Below are positions 1 to 12,200 of a stretch of 43,767 nucleotides of DNA, piece by piece (the stretch's first letter is position 1; every line of letters starts with the position of its first letter). The translations under genes and the position numbers were made by a program. The notes under the pieces are model-generated. The model searched no databases, had not been told where the DNA came from, and saw only the letters and a list, made by a program, of their open reading frames with translations. Source of the DNA: Heterotrichella gracilis (Eukaryota; Sar; Xanthophyceae; Tribonematales; Xanthonemataceae). The stretch covers positions 1-43,767 of the forward strand of contig JAULBX010026785.1 in the NCBI GenBank assembly GCA_032358255.1, in the 5' to 3' direction.

Positions 1-46
1 ATGTAGACCAGGCTGGGCTGAGATCCACCTGGCATGAGGAGCCTCC

Positions 47-183
47 TAGGCTATATAGTATATAGCAACACCCAATGAAGTGAATTCAAATTCCAATTCA
101 GTGACCTACTAGGACTCCTAGTAGGTCACTGAATTGGAATTTGAATTCACTTCATTGGGTGTTGCTATATACTATATAGCCTA
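47..183. repeat. perfect 137-bp palindrome
   Basis: The two arms are exact reverse complements around the central base 115, with no spacer. The arm contains GCAACACCCAATG, and a further direct copy of that motif follows at 189-201. Such a perfect palindrome is either a fold-back (MITE-like) insertion or an assembly hairpin artefact. The extra partial copy outside the palindrome favours a real repeat element. Confidence 0.9.
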
Positions 184-560
184 TAGTTGGCAACACCCAA
201 TGTATATGATATGCAATTTTCCAGCTGTGAGTACTACTGCAGATAGACGTCTCAGATCATCAATGATTGATGCATCGTAGTGCCGTCGCCGGCGCACCAC
301 CAGGTTGACTCCAGCTGTTCCGCCCGAATCGGTGCCGCAGCCAGGCAGCATGCCAAGTGGCCCAGCCTGAGGCCCTGGGTACCCATGTGGTGAGCACATG
401 TGGGCGTTTGTTTCTTTCTCGACGCAATGTGCAGCGTAGCGCTCAGCCTGCTTAATTCACCAATGATGGCATCCGCAGACGCGTCGTACTTCAAATAGTA
501 TTAATAACTTGTTAAATTATCAAGTAAAGTCACTGTGACTGCCAGAGTCAGTAACATAAT

Positions 561-583
561 ACGCCAATTACTGTAATTGGCGT
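561..583. repeat. 23-bp perfect palindrome
   Basis: ACGCCAATTAC and GTAATTGGCGT flank a central T at 572. A GGCCCGGGCCCCGGGGCCCC-like block follows immediately. No gene context explains it. Confidence 0.7.
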
Positions 584-1390
584 CAGGCCCGGGCCCCGGG
601 GCCCCAGTTTGAAACGAGGCGCATGTGCACCGCAGATTCTGAAAACGCTTATTAACCTAGTGATTGAAGCAAGAGAAAATCATTATGCCGCAGCAAATCG
701 TCCCACCATCATGGGTGTGTGAACCCCCCGGTGCACAGGGAGCCTTCCATGGAGCAAATGCATTTTTTGGGCAAAGCTTGAGAATTCACACATGCCATTG
801 GCATTCTAACCAAAGGCTGGACTTGGCCAATTGGAGGCAGTGCACCCCTATCCAAAAACAACGCCTGTGCCTCAAAAAACCACGCTGTAGGCAAAAAAAG
901 AACTAGTGCGGCCCCTGGCTCGCACCAACGCTGTTGTTGTCGAGACCACGAGCCAATCCAGGGACGGCACGTGTCTCACCAAAAAACACTGCAGCGCAAA
1001 GAATAATTTGGTTTGAAAACACAGAATGAGCATGACCACACTGACAGGCTCACCAGGGAACCAGAATGAATGGGCGAGCCGCATGGCTCTATCAAAACCG
1101 CTGCAGTGCACTGTAAAGGCATACACGCAGGACCACCCCGCGTGCACCCACATGGCAGCAAAATAAATCCATCCCACGTCGCTTGCAGCCATGCAAGATA
1201 CCTCTCTCTATGGCATGGCCAGGGCAAAAGCTCACAGCTCACAGCTGTGCAGCAGTGACTGCTGACCTGGCTGTACTGCTGAAACGCATCCACGTATCTA
1301 ACCACACAGCAATTCCCCTCTGCACCCCTCACATGCGCACGCCCCCAAGAGCTAGGGTTTGAACAATGTTCCACATAAAAGTGAAAACCC

Positions 1391-4300
1391 TTACAAGCCT
1401 GCCTTGGCCTCCTCACTCGTGCGCTTCCCGCTGTTGCTGTTCCGCCTCAGCGAGCGGCTGGGCCCAAACGCCCAGTAGCCCTCGAAAATGGCCCCCGCCC
1501 GTTCCCAGCTGGGAACCTTGAGCAATTTCCTGGCGCCCCCCGGGGACCCCACCGGTCCCTGCTCCGCCCCGCTCCACCCCTCAAAGCTGGCGGAGCGCCT
1601 ATCCCCCTTGGGCAGGGGTGCGCGGGGTGAGGACCTGGTGGCGCATGGCACCGGCGCCGATGCGGGCGCCGAAGCGGGGGGGGCCTGCGCGCCGGGACCC
1701 ACCCGTAGGACCCCCATGAGCGCAGATGTGGCGGGGCTCATTTCCCCGCTGCTGCTGCTGGGGGCCTCGGGCACCCCGCCGGGGCCCAGGAGGCGGAAAG
1801 GGGGTTCCGCTGATGCGGTTGAATCGCCAACGGGGATGTCGGGTGCTGCCGTGGCTGAGGCTGGGGTTGGGGCGGTGGCGGTGGCGGCGGGGCGGGGGAG
1901 CACGCCTGGCACGTCAAATGTCGGGGGCTTGATGAACGGCGAGGCGCGTTTCACCCCTGGCGCCGCGCGGGCGGGCTGTGTGTGTAGCCTCGACGCGGGG
2001 TCCGCCTTTTCTGCCCCTGGGGGTGCGAATGGCGAGGCTTTCTTCCAGGGGACGGCAGTCACTTTGACCTCCGAGTGCTGCGCCATGCCGCGGGGGTCGC
2101 GCTCAGAGTACTGCCGCGCAAACGCGCACCGATCCGAGGAACCCGCGCTGCGCTCGGCACCCTCTGCGGCATCCACCGGGCATGTGCCCCCGGGTTGCGC
2201 TGGTTGCGCCTTGGCAGCTGTGCGCCCTCCCATCCCCAGGGGGCAGGTGGCGGCGCCCGGCTGGGGAGGAGGGGTGGTGCCTGGTTGGGCTGGCTCTGGG
2301 AATGAGTACTGCGTTTCCACCAGGTTGCCGTGGATGATGGCCAGGATGACCTGCGGGCGGGTTAAGGGTTTAGGGTTTTGTTTGAAGGGGCGGGGAGGGG
2401 GTGGGGGGCAGGTTACATGCACTGTGACAATGCAGCCAGACTAGCAGGGGGTGGGGCAGGTGCTGGCAAGAAATCGACTGAGACAAAATGAGACTGCAAT
2501 AGGACGAGCGTACCAGGCAGCGCCATTTGCCCCGCTACAGCAGGTGCCCTCCGCTCCTGGGACTCAATTCAATAGGGTTACCATTTAGGGTTTAGGGTTT
2601 CCCAGCGCAGCCCCAACCCGTCCAACCCCCCTTCCACCAGCACCTCCTTCAGCAGCTACCCCTGTTCAGGGTTCGATCAGGGTTTGTGGTTTTAAGTTTA
2701 GGGTTTCACAGCGCAGCCCTACCTCGTCCACCCCCCCTTCCACCACCACCTCCTCCACCAGCTACCCCTGTTCAAGGTTTCGATTCAGGGATTCAATTGC
2801 AGGGTTTAGATTCAGGATTTAAGGTTTCAGAGCGCAGCCCTACCTCATCCACCCCCCCTTCCACCAGCACCTCCTCCAGCACCTGCACCAGGATGCGCCA
2901 GTGGCCCCGATGCACCCCCTGCCGGGCGTTGAGGCGCGCGTGGATGACGTCCATGGAGGGACCCAAGTAGGCCTGGGGACCGTTGAAGGCAATGGCGATG
3001 AACTGGACCTGCGGGGGGTGGGTGGGTGGTTTTCAGGGTTTGGGGTTAGGGTTTTAGGGTTTTAGGGTTTTGGGTTTGAAGAACATGCGATGAACTGGAC
3101 CTGCGGGGGGATGGGTGGGTGGGTGGGTTTTTAGGGTTGTGATTTTATTTTTATACGTGAAGGTTTAGGTTTAGAGTTTAGGGTGCTGCTTGATGAGCGC
3201 CCTGGCAGCTATTGCCTGCAAGAGTGGCCCCAGCACCTCATGCAGAAGCAGTCATAGGGTCAACATGCCTTATGCAGGGTTGGGGTTTGGCTTTGGGGCT
3301 GAGGGTTTGGCGATAGGGTTTCGAATTTAGGGTTTTGCACCTGCTGCTTCATGAGCGCCCTGGCTGACATGGCCTGGAAGAATGGCCCCAGGACCTCATG
3401 CACCAGGATCCTGTCGTAAAAGTTGTCAACCAGTTTGCCCACCACAGCCAGGCCGCCCAGGCGCTCCAGCACGTCGTTGGGGCGGAGGGTGGCGCCAGGG
3501 GAGTTGTAGGGGGAGGAGGCGGGGGTGGAGGCAGGAGGGGGCGCCGACAGGGTGGGCACGCCCTGTGGTGGGGGGAGGAGAATGGTTGGTTTTGAATGCG
3601 AGTGTGTGGGGAAGGAGGGGGGATTTGTTGGCACCCCAAGGGGTACGAGGTAGCTGGCGCGAGAGTGACGAGCAGCACAAGGCCTTGCCCCTCGAAACCC
3701 TACCCTATACCCTTAACCAAGAGTGCACCACAAATCCCCACCACCTGCAGGCCTAGGCGCCTGTCCTGCACCTCCAACCACACACACACTGCCCCCACCC
3801 CCCCTCCCAACCCACACACCACACCCGTGTCATGCACCGCAAATCCTAAACCCTAACCGTAAACCCTAAACGCACCTCTGACATGCTGGGCATGGCTGGT
3901 ATCCTTCCCGACAGCCGCATGCGCTGCCTGTCGTGCACGGCAAACCCTAATCCCTAAACCCTCCCCATAAACCCTAAGCGCACCTCTGACATGCTGGGCA
4001 TGGCTGGCATCCTGCCCGACAGTCGCATGCGCTGCCTGTCATGCTCAGCCTCCATGTCAGGGGGGAGGTGGGCGGCGCGGCCAGGGGAGGAAAGGCTGGA
4101 CTTGTCAATAGTCTGCTGGGGGGGGGGAGGAGGTGGTTAAGCTTCACCACCTGGGTCTCAAAATTTGCAGGGGAGGGAAAGCTGCAAACAAAATCCAGCA
4201 GAAACACTCGCAAAAAAGGCAGAGACTCTCCTTTCCTGGCTGCAACTACCGTAACACTTCGTAAAGTGTGTTTCCAGGGTCCCATGACTGACCTGTGGTG

Positions 4301-7040
4301 CGCTCCTGGTGCGTGCCCGGTCCATGGATGCCCGCATGGACGCAGATGCAAATGGCTTGAGCGTCTCAATGATCTCCTTGGTGTGTGGGCGCTGCGTGGG
4401 GTCCTTGTCCAAACAGTCCCACAGCAGCTGCCGCACGCCCTGGGGGCACTCCTCGGGAACCCTACGCAAGGGTTTTGGCCAGGGGGGGGTCAGCAGTCAG
4501 CGCTTTGCCAGTGCAGGACATGTTGTAATGCAGCAGTTTGGGTGCGCTTGCATTGCGTTGGAAAAACCCTGCCACAGGAATTTCACCCCCTTGTGCGCAC
4601 CTCACGTCCCGGATGTTCCCCCTAACAAAACCCTAGGATTTTAACCCCTGTGTGCGCACCTGACGTCCCGTATGTTCCCCCTGCGCGGCACCCCCCCCGT
4701 GATGATCTCCCACAGAATGATGCCATACGCGTAGATGTCCACATTCTCGTCACACTTGTGGCTGTCAAACAGCTCTGGGGCCATGTAGGCAAAGGTGCCT
4801 TGCATGGCGCAGGTGACAAGGGTGGCGGTGGAGACCTGGGGCGAGGGGAGGTGGGGGGAGGAATCAGCGGGCCGGCAAAACCTGCCCACATGGCGGCCTG
4901 CAGAGTTGCTATCTTCCCCTCCATACATGCTCGATGGCTCAGAGTTTGCAGCCTTTGTTATCCACTTCCACACAGTACTGCTCAAGCCAATGCACTCATT
5001 GTCAGCTTTATCGCACATGGCGTTTCCACAAAGCTTTGTCCCCGTCCCCAAGTACAGGAAGTACCCCTGGCAGGCCCACATCCGCAACATTGGCGTTGAG
5101 GGAGCCTTTCATAAGGGCTTGGGGTTGGGGTTTGGGGTTTCCAGTAGGGTTTAGGGTTACGGGTTTCCCGCCACCCACCTTTGCCAGTCCCACGTCCGCT
5201 ATCTTTGCGTTGAGTGAGCCGGTGAGCAGTACGTTTGCGGTCTTCATGTCAAAGTGGATGATGTGCCTCGAGTGCAGGAAGTGCAGGCCCAGCGCGATGT
5301 CCATAGCCACACGCTTGCCCCTGCAATAAGGGAAACGGGTGTGTCTGGAGGGGAAACCCTTGTGTAGGGTTTACACGTGCAACCTGCAGAGCACGCTCCA
5401 ATGCCTGTAAGCTTTTGACAAAAGAGTGGCAGTGGGAACAGGTAGCAGCGCCCGGCACTCACTTGGTGGCCCAGCGCCCCTGCCCCGTCTCAATGGCGCT
5501 GCGCAGGTCCCCCCCTTTCATGAGCTCGGTGGCCAGGTAGGGCTGCCCCGCCTCGTTCAGCCCCACGCCCAAGAACTGCACGATGTAGGGGCTCTGCAGC
5601 GTGCGCAGCAGCGCAATCTCCCGGACAAACTCCTGCTGGGCCGCCTCCGAGGCCTTACCCTGGGCGGTCAATACTTTTATGGCCACGGGGATGACCCCGT
5701 TCAGCAGGCCGCGGTACACCTTGCCATACGCCCCCTCGCCAAGGAGTAGGTCCTCCCCCTCTGCGCTCTTTTGAATCGCCACCTGGTAACAACCATGGGC
5801 ATTTCAGTACACTTCCCTTGTTGGGGGATCTACTACAGCATTGCAGGTGTTGAAAGTCTAACGACCTTTAAGGGTTTAGGGAAAGAGAAGACTGGTGCAA
5901 ATTGACTGGCGTTGCCTCTCCTTGCCTGTCCTGGTCAAGAAATGCAAGGTCAGAGTACATGCATGCCCAGGGTGGGGCACAATGACCACCGGTGGCCCAC
6001 GCCATACATAGGGCACAATACCCATCTGCTGACTAGCTGAAACGTCTTATGCCTGGAAGCACAGGTTCTCCAGTCACCGCACAATTCCATAGGAAAAGAA
6101 CCGCGCCAATACACTGTGGCGTCAGCACCCCAGTGCCACTGACCAGTTTGAGGCATTGCATGCCAGTGCAATGCATCCTGTCGTAAGATGCGCACATCTT
6201 GGCCAAGCCCCCTCAAGACCCCACACCCACCAGCAACCCTGGCAGCCAAGATACCAGCCTGTGCGCACCATAGTATCCAGTGTGTTCCCTTACCTTTGTG
6301 GAATCCAGGATCCCCGACCCGCAGTCCCCGAGGCCCCGGGAGGCGATATCAATGGACTGCCTCAGCTGCCGCACCTCCTCCTGGTGTTTGAGGAGCGAGT
6401 GGCTGCCCTGGTGCAGCAGCTCGTCGCTGTCTTGGGACATGGTCACCACATAGCCATGCCTGCTCAGGCGCTCATCCTCCTCGGGAGCAGGGGAGTCAAC
6501 TTCCACCGCCCATGTGTTGCGCGCAACGACACCTGAGGTGGGAGTGAATGGAGTTGGTGACTTTGTGTTCCAGGAAGCATACCTGCCCCCACATGCCTGT
6601 GGAGGCAGAGTCGGCAAACGGGCAACACTTGATGTGGGCAGTCCTCATCGAGCCCTTCAAGCATGGTGTCACAGTGCAGGTTGCAATCTGATATTCAGCA
6701 GGCGGTGGTGGGCTGCCCCAGTCACGGCAGCACGCCTTGCTTTACCTTTGGCAACGGCTTTGGCTGGCGTTTTGCTCAAGTGCCTGACCAGGAACAGCAC
6801 CAGTGTGGCAGCAGCCAGGGTGGTGATGGCAACTGCCAGGAAGGAAAACGCTCCATGTAAGCCCCCAGTGACCTCTGCACTCACTGCTGACACTGAGCTC
6901 AAGCCAAACAGGGCCAGGAGGACGTGCGCTGGCTGTGCAGAGCACCAGTGGAGCGCTGATGTGGCTGAAAGGTACACATGGTGGGGACGCCTCCCTGAAG
7001 TGCTGGCATCAGACGGGCAACTCCTTGGACCGTGCTCCAT
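1391..7040 (-). CDS. membrane-anchored TKL protein kinase fused to a truncated hemoglobin domain (copy 1)
   Basis: Ten exons, joined in phase: 7040-6746, 6532-6294, 5782-5463, 5320-5179, 4835-4660, 4461-4293, 4115-3984, 3562-3341, 3008-2844, 2350-1391 (939 residues). Residues about 38-55 and 64-86 are hydrophobic and read as a signal/anchor and a membrane segment. The kinase domain (about 190-435) has a glycine loop GEGAYGKV (193-200), Lys214, catalytic HFDMKTAN (307-314), DVG (327-329) and an APE motif (351-353). It is a non-RD TKL kinase that keeps the catalytic Lys and both Asp residues. Residues about 520-635 are a complete group I truncated globin with Tyr540 (B10), Phe552/553 (CD region), Leu561 (E7), Gln565 (E11) and His588 (proximal F8). 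The tail is Ser/Pro-rich and basic, with a DRRSASFEGWS motif shared with copy 2. The start was chosen because an MEH...STSG N-terminus is shared with copy 2; the frame is open further upstream to 7469. Heme sensing that controls kinase activity is inferred. Confidence 0.88.
2602..2777 (-). repeat. two intronic copies of the exon 9 3' edge
   Basis: Segments 2602-2670 and 2706-2777 are imperfect direct copies of 2828-2890, the last bases of exon 9 (kinase-globin copy 1) with its donor. They lie in intron 9 and are separated by TTTAGGG-like sequence. Confidence 0.85.
3085..3250 (-). repeat. intronic copies of exon 9 5' edge and exon 8 3' edge
   Basis: In the single intron between exons 8 and 9, 3085-3121 repeats 2995-3030 (exon 9 acceptor and first codons). 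Segment 3185-3250 repeats 3341-3407 (end of exon 8). The intron therefore carries decayed copies of both of its borders. Confidence 0.85.
3870..3936 (-). repeat. intronic copy of exon 7 3' edge
   Basis: Near-identical direct copy of 3978-4042 (exon 7 end plus donor), lying about 100 bp further into the intron among CCCTAAA runs. Confidence 0.88.
4585..4623 (-). repeat. intronic copy of exon 5 3' edge
   Basis: Repeats 4649-4690, including the CACGTCCCG/ATGTTCCCCCT segment that encodes the end of the kinase subdomain exon and its donor. Confidence 0.8.
5065..5110 (-). repeat. intronic copy of exon 4 3' edge
   Basis: Minus-strand translation gives GSLNANVADVGLP, a copy of the exon 4 end (GSLNAKIADVGLAK), which includes the DVG metal-binding motif. 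It lies in the intron just after the true exon and is not needed for the reading frame. Confidence 0.85.
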
Positions 7041-9239
7041 GCTGTGGGAGACCCGTGTGTCCACGAAGAGCCTGTTTTGAGGCTGTCTTGTGCTGGTATT
7101 GGAGCTGAGTTTGGAGGTGGTGGTTGTTTGGCTGCTGGCGAGGTGTAGGATCCAGTGGTCGACCTTCTGCCAAAACGCTGGAGGCTGGCCAGCGTGGTTC
7201 AGGAGCGGTTTAACCTGCACCCACGAAGCCATGCGACCTGAGCAGTGCGTTTGCGTTGCACTTTGGACACCGTGCACTATTCTCCCATCGTGCACAACGT
7301 ACAGGCACACTCTCGAGGTGCACAGTAGGCAGATGCCGTCCAAGCATGCGCCGTGCAGGTCGATGCAACGCATAGGACAGTCACTCGCACTGCAACGAGT
7401 TACCATCAGCCAGGAGCAATACGTTGCAACAACCCACTTCACCCTACGCTGCCCGGTAACGTGCAGCATTTACCCATTTGCTGCATGCTGTACCAGAGGA
7501 TGGTGTCTCTAGCTTGGCGAATGAAGCTACAGAGGCTACGTCATGCAGCAGCGTCAGATCAAGTGGCCTAAACAGCCACCACGGCGCTGAATGCAGTTGG
7601 ACAGACGATACGCTACACTAGGATTGCCCGCCTCTAAACGCAAGCAGTGGATGGCGATGACGAGGGGGGGGTGTCTATTGCTTGCAAGTGCCGAATGGGT
7701 GCCCAGTTGGCCATGCTGCACTCGGCCAAGCGCACCTCGACCTCGGTGACACTGCGAAGCTGTAGAGGCAGCCATTGCAATACAGACCAGGCGAAATGTG
7801 CGTTGATGCCCGAAAGGCAGCGGTGAAACCTGTCGTTGAGCTGGAACCGAGCGGCAGACAGGCTGCAATATTGGTGCCAGATGCTGAAACGGACGCCTTT
7901 GTGAGGCAAGGTGATAGACAACAGCTTCAGGTCATAAGAAACGGTGGTCTATAGAAAACGGTACAATGTCTGCAGCTGGGCTTATGCGGCCAAAGGTGGT
8001 GTTGGCTGCTTTTGAGGTTGGAGTCGTCGCCTGCAAAATATCTCGTCGGTGTGGGGCTGTCCTACAAGTGGTGTGGGCCCCGCAAAGTGCATCCACCGGA
8101 TCTGATACACAATATGAGTCAGGGCGTGACGTGAGGCCGCACAGTCGTCACCGCCTGGCCTCGCGTCATGACGGTTCGACAGCGGCTGTACAGTTTTGCA
8201 GCAACCCTTTGCAAAGGGCCTTTGACTACATGGGCTAATTGAAATGGCCCACTTGCCTGGTGTTTCCCAGAGGGCCTCTTGGCATGCAAACAGTGTCACG
8301 CACCTGCTGCAGCGGCCAGGGATGGATGGGTTCTTGGGGTAAGTTTTTGAAGCCCTCATGCAAACCAACCTCTTAACACCCTTGAAGACTGGGACGTGGC
8401 TCACACTGCGAGGGCCATCCAGTGTGCGTTTGCAGGGGAACCTGCCAGGTTCCCCTGCAAAACCGGGTTTTGATAATGGTTATATACATAATCGTGGGCA
8501 AGAAGCTGGCCAAGCCAACCCATGACCAACCTTTGGTTGAAGCAACAAATAGAACCTGGTGGCATGCTTGGCAATGCAAATGCAATCACCAACATGGTGC
8601 ATGATGCGTGTACAGTGCGGGCAGTGCACATTGGCTTTTATGTAAAGCACCAGGTGCCAAAGGAAACCATAGCTCGCTCCGAAATGAAAGCAGGGCTGAA
8701 GACCAGTGCATACATACATTAATAAGTGTCCTGTGCGCCTACATTTATTGGTGGGAAGCTAACTAGGCTGTTATTGAAGCTTGGCCTGAAAGCCAGCAAC
8801 TCTGAATGAAACCACAGCAGCGATGGCTGACCACAGTAGCCAGAAATAATAGAAGTGAAAATGGTGCCCTGACTAAGGACAGCCAGTATATCGCTATGAA
8901 TAACCGGTTGCGTATGATTCACCGCTGTGGGCGCTGGAAAACCCCTTGCACTGCCACTACAACTCTCCCTAGTTGCTCCTAGCAGTATTTATGTGTCTCC
9001 TTCATAGAGGCTGAGCACAGCCCCAATCCTGAAGCATAATTAATGATATTCTGCAGCAAGACATGACCCCCTGGAAGACCAACGGATACTGTCCTGCCCG
9101 ACACTTGCAGCACTGGCGGCAACAAGTTTATGGCATGGAAAATATCAAAACCACTCCATTATTGCCTTTTGTTGTATCCTACTGGTTCTCACACTGACAA
9201 ATACTCCGAATGCAGGGTTACCCTGCTAAATAAATAACC
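7041..9239. other. intergenic region between the two kinase-globin genes
   Basis: About 2.2 kb between the proposed start of copy 1 and the stop of copy 2. I see no convincing exon. ORFs here lack the G/C third-position bias of the neighbouring genes. The region must hold the copy 1 promoter and the copy 2 3' UTR. It also carries a short perfect hairpin at 8429-8461. Confidence 0.5.
8429..8461. repeat. 15-bp-arm perfect hairpin
   Basis: Arms TTTGCAGGGGAACCT (8429-8443) and AGGTTCCCCTGCAAA (8447-8461) are exact reverse complements separated by three bases. It lies downstream of the kinase-globin copy 2 stop; role unknown. Confidence 0.8.
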
Positions 9240-12200
9240 CTACTGAGGGCTCTCGCATTGCCCCGGGCTGGACGCTCCACTGGCGCGCTCCGGCCGATCG
9301 CTGCCGCTCCCCTCCCCCACCCTCCGAACACGCAGGTCCACCGAAACCCGCCTGCCAGTGGGGCGCCGCCGGTCCACCGACGTGCGCCGGCCAGTGGGCT
9401 TGCGCACCTTTGCAGGGGCCGCCGCCACGTTGCTCCACCCCTCAAAGCTGGCGGAGCGCCGATCCTGGGATCCCCGGCGCTCCGCCGCCGCCGCTGGCGT
9501 GGTGGTGGCGCGGGTGACGGTGGGGCGGGCTTCGGCGCGCTCCACCGCCCCGGGGGTCATCCAAAACGGCGCGCTGAACACGCCTGGGGGCCCCGCTTCC
9601 AGCCTCGGGAGCTGCCCCTCGCCGGCCCCATCCTCCGCATCCGAGAGAGTGGGAGTGGTGGTGCCGGTGGCTGGGCTCCTGCAGTCGATCGGGTTCCCGC
9701 CAAGGGGGATGCGCGCAAAGGGGGTGTCCCCGCCGGAGGAGGCGGGGGTGAGGCTGGGAGAGCTGCGCCCAGATGGTGGCGGCCGGGGCGGGATTGACCC
9801 CGATGTGAATGTGGATGCGAACACCGGCGCCCCGGGGGCCGCCGCCGCCTGCACCTTGGCAAACGGCGAGGGGCCCCGGGGAGCAACACCGGGAGGCGCT
9901 GCGCCGGCGCCGCCTGCATGTTGCACTTTGCTGCCTGGCGGCGGCGCTCGTGGCGTGGTTGTCGCGGCGAACGGCGAGGCGCGCTTCTGCGGCGCTGCGG
10001 TGACGGTCACCCCAGGGTGTTGGCGCGATGCCGGGTCCCGGTCCGAGTACAGGCGCTGCATCAGGGCCGATGGGCTTTGAGGGCCTGTACCATCTGCGGG
10101 AGCCTGGGTGTGGTCCCCGGGTTTTGGTGAGTCCCAGCGCCTGAGGGCTGCTGCTGCGGAGGCTGCGTCGGGGAGTGCGTGGGGGGGGTATGGGGTGGTG
10201 GCGCTATTGGTGGGTGGCAGGGGGTGCGGGTGGCTATCTTCCACCTCTGGGAATGCATACTGCGTGTCCATGATGTTGCCGATGATGATGGCGATGGACA
10301 CCTACAAGGGGGGGAGGGGCAGGGTAAGCGCTGCCTACTAAGAGGTGGTGATGCGTTGGTTTCAGAGCATGATGGGTGTCCATCAAGTTGTCGATGATGA
10401 TGCCCGATGGACGCCTGCAAGGGGGGTAGATAAGGGATGAGCCCCGGATCCAGGGATAAGCACTGGGAATGCGTTGGTTTGAGAGCATCTTGCGGATGAT
10501 GATGGCGATGGACACCTGTAGGGGGGGAGGAGCAGGGTAAGCGGTGGTGGTGCATTGGTTTCAGAGCGTGATGGGTGCAACCCATGGTGGATGAGGGAGG
10601 TGCTGTGAACCCTACACCACGACATCGCAGCCCCAGCCGGTGCAACAGCATCCAGCAGTGCATGCACTGCATGCAAGCTGGACTCCCGTCCCCAACCATT
10701 GAAGCCTAAACACATCAGGCCTACACCAGTGAGTCAGCAGTCAGGTCCAGCACGACCCCAACCCAAACCCATATTCCAAAACCCTACCTGCTCCACCTTT
10801 GCCTGCACCAGCGTGTCTGCAAACAGGTCCACCATGACGCGCCAGTGCCCCCGCGTGGCCCCCTGGTCGCGGGCTAGCTGCGCGTGCATCTCCTCGAGGG
10901 ACTGCCCCCCACCCTGGGTGGTGTGCGTGCCGTTGAAGGCAGTGGCCATGAACTGGATCTGCGGGTGGGTGGGAGGGGGGTTAAGTGGGCTGGGAGGAGG
11001 GTGGGAGGGGCACATGTGGTGTTTGTGTGGGTGAAGGGTGTTGAGCAACGGTGGTGGGGAGGGGGCTGGTATGCAAGGCGGGCGTGTTGGTGTGGGTGGT
11101 GGGGTGGTGGGTGCGGTTGAAAGGCGGTTAAGTATGAACTGGGCCTGAGGGTGCGTGGTGTACCCAAGGTGCACACATTGCGGCGTTGCCCTCTCGCATA
11201 TACTGCACGCCATTCAAACTAGTGGAGTACTCGACTGCCAGCGCCGGTGCATGCGGCACCTCCCAGTACCCTTGATAGGGCAATGTGGGCTGGGTTGTGG
11301 TGGACACGCGTCTAGCAGGCCCAAGCGTGCACTTGGTATATTTCAGGCGTGCTTATGAGCGCGCATACACTCAGGACGCCATAGATGGCAGTCTGTGCCA
11401 TATTTAGATGACAGAACAATGTATTTATGCTCCATGGCAGGTATATATCCGCCAATCACGGTCTTACCTGCTGCTTCATGAGGGAGCGCGCACTGAGCCG
11501 CCCAAAGATTGGCCCCAGCAGTTCATGCGACAGCAGGCGGTCGTAAAAGTGATCCGTGATTTGGCCAATGACCGCCAACCCCCCCAGGCGCTCCATGACG
11601 TCGTTTGAGCGGAGGGGGGAGGGGGGGGGGGAGGGGGGGCGCCTCCTCCTGCCCCGGGGGCTGTCCAGGGGGGAGGTGGTGGTAGAGCCCCAAGGGGAGG
11701 GGAGGGGGGGGGTGGCTTCAGGGGAGGGCAGCTCGGAGGGGTAGGGGGAGGCGAGGGGGGAGGGGAAGGGCGAGAGGGATGCCAGGGAGGAGCCGTGGGG
11801 GGAAGGGGAGTGATGGTGGTGGTGGAGAGGGGGGCGGCCCTGGCGGGGAGAGGGGAGGAGAGGGGGGGTGAGTGGTGGTGGTGCGGGTGGGTGGGTGAAT
11901 GTCCATCATGTCTATCTTTGCATGCAGGCGCGCATGCTAGTGTGACGCCTCTCCTGCGGGAATGCCCCTCCTGTACTTGAACACAGATTTCTAATTTGTG
12001 CCCCAGCGATTGACAGGAAACAGAAGCTGGTAAAACCAAAGGGAGAGTTGTACCCATATCCACAGCCCACAGGCCAAAGAGTACCCTCAAAACACGGTAC
12101 CCAGCCGCCCCACATCTGTCCCCAACACTACTCCCAGTGGACTCACCTCTGGCCACCAACATCCACCCACAACAACTGTTAAGGGCTGACAAGTGACCTA

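Larger units (their letters stand above)
1..1390. other. no gene seen; palindromes at the left end
   Basis: I see no credible coding exon here. The stretch holds the 137-bp perfect palindrome (47-183), a 23-bp perfect palindrome (561-583) followed by a GC-only block, and otherwise unremarkable sequence downstream of the kinase-globin gene that ends at 1391. On the minus strand the motif TGTAA, the green-algal polyadenylation signal, overlaps the stop codon of that gene (1391-1395); whether it is used is unknown. Confidence 0.5.

Noticed and set aside
1488..2444. 318-codon plus-strand open frame
   Set aside because: It is the antisense shadow of the last exon of kinase-globin copy 1; GC-rich, biased exons open frames on the opposite strand.
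2706..2970. extra exons of the kinase-globin gene
   Set aside because: These are the intronic exon-edge copies; the reading frame is complete without them and they lack one partner splice site.
9358..10080. 240-codon plus-strand open frame
   Set aside because: Antisense shadow of the last exon of kinase-globin copy 2.
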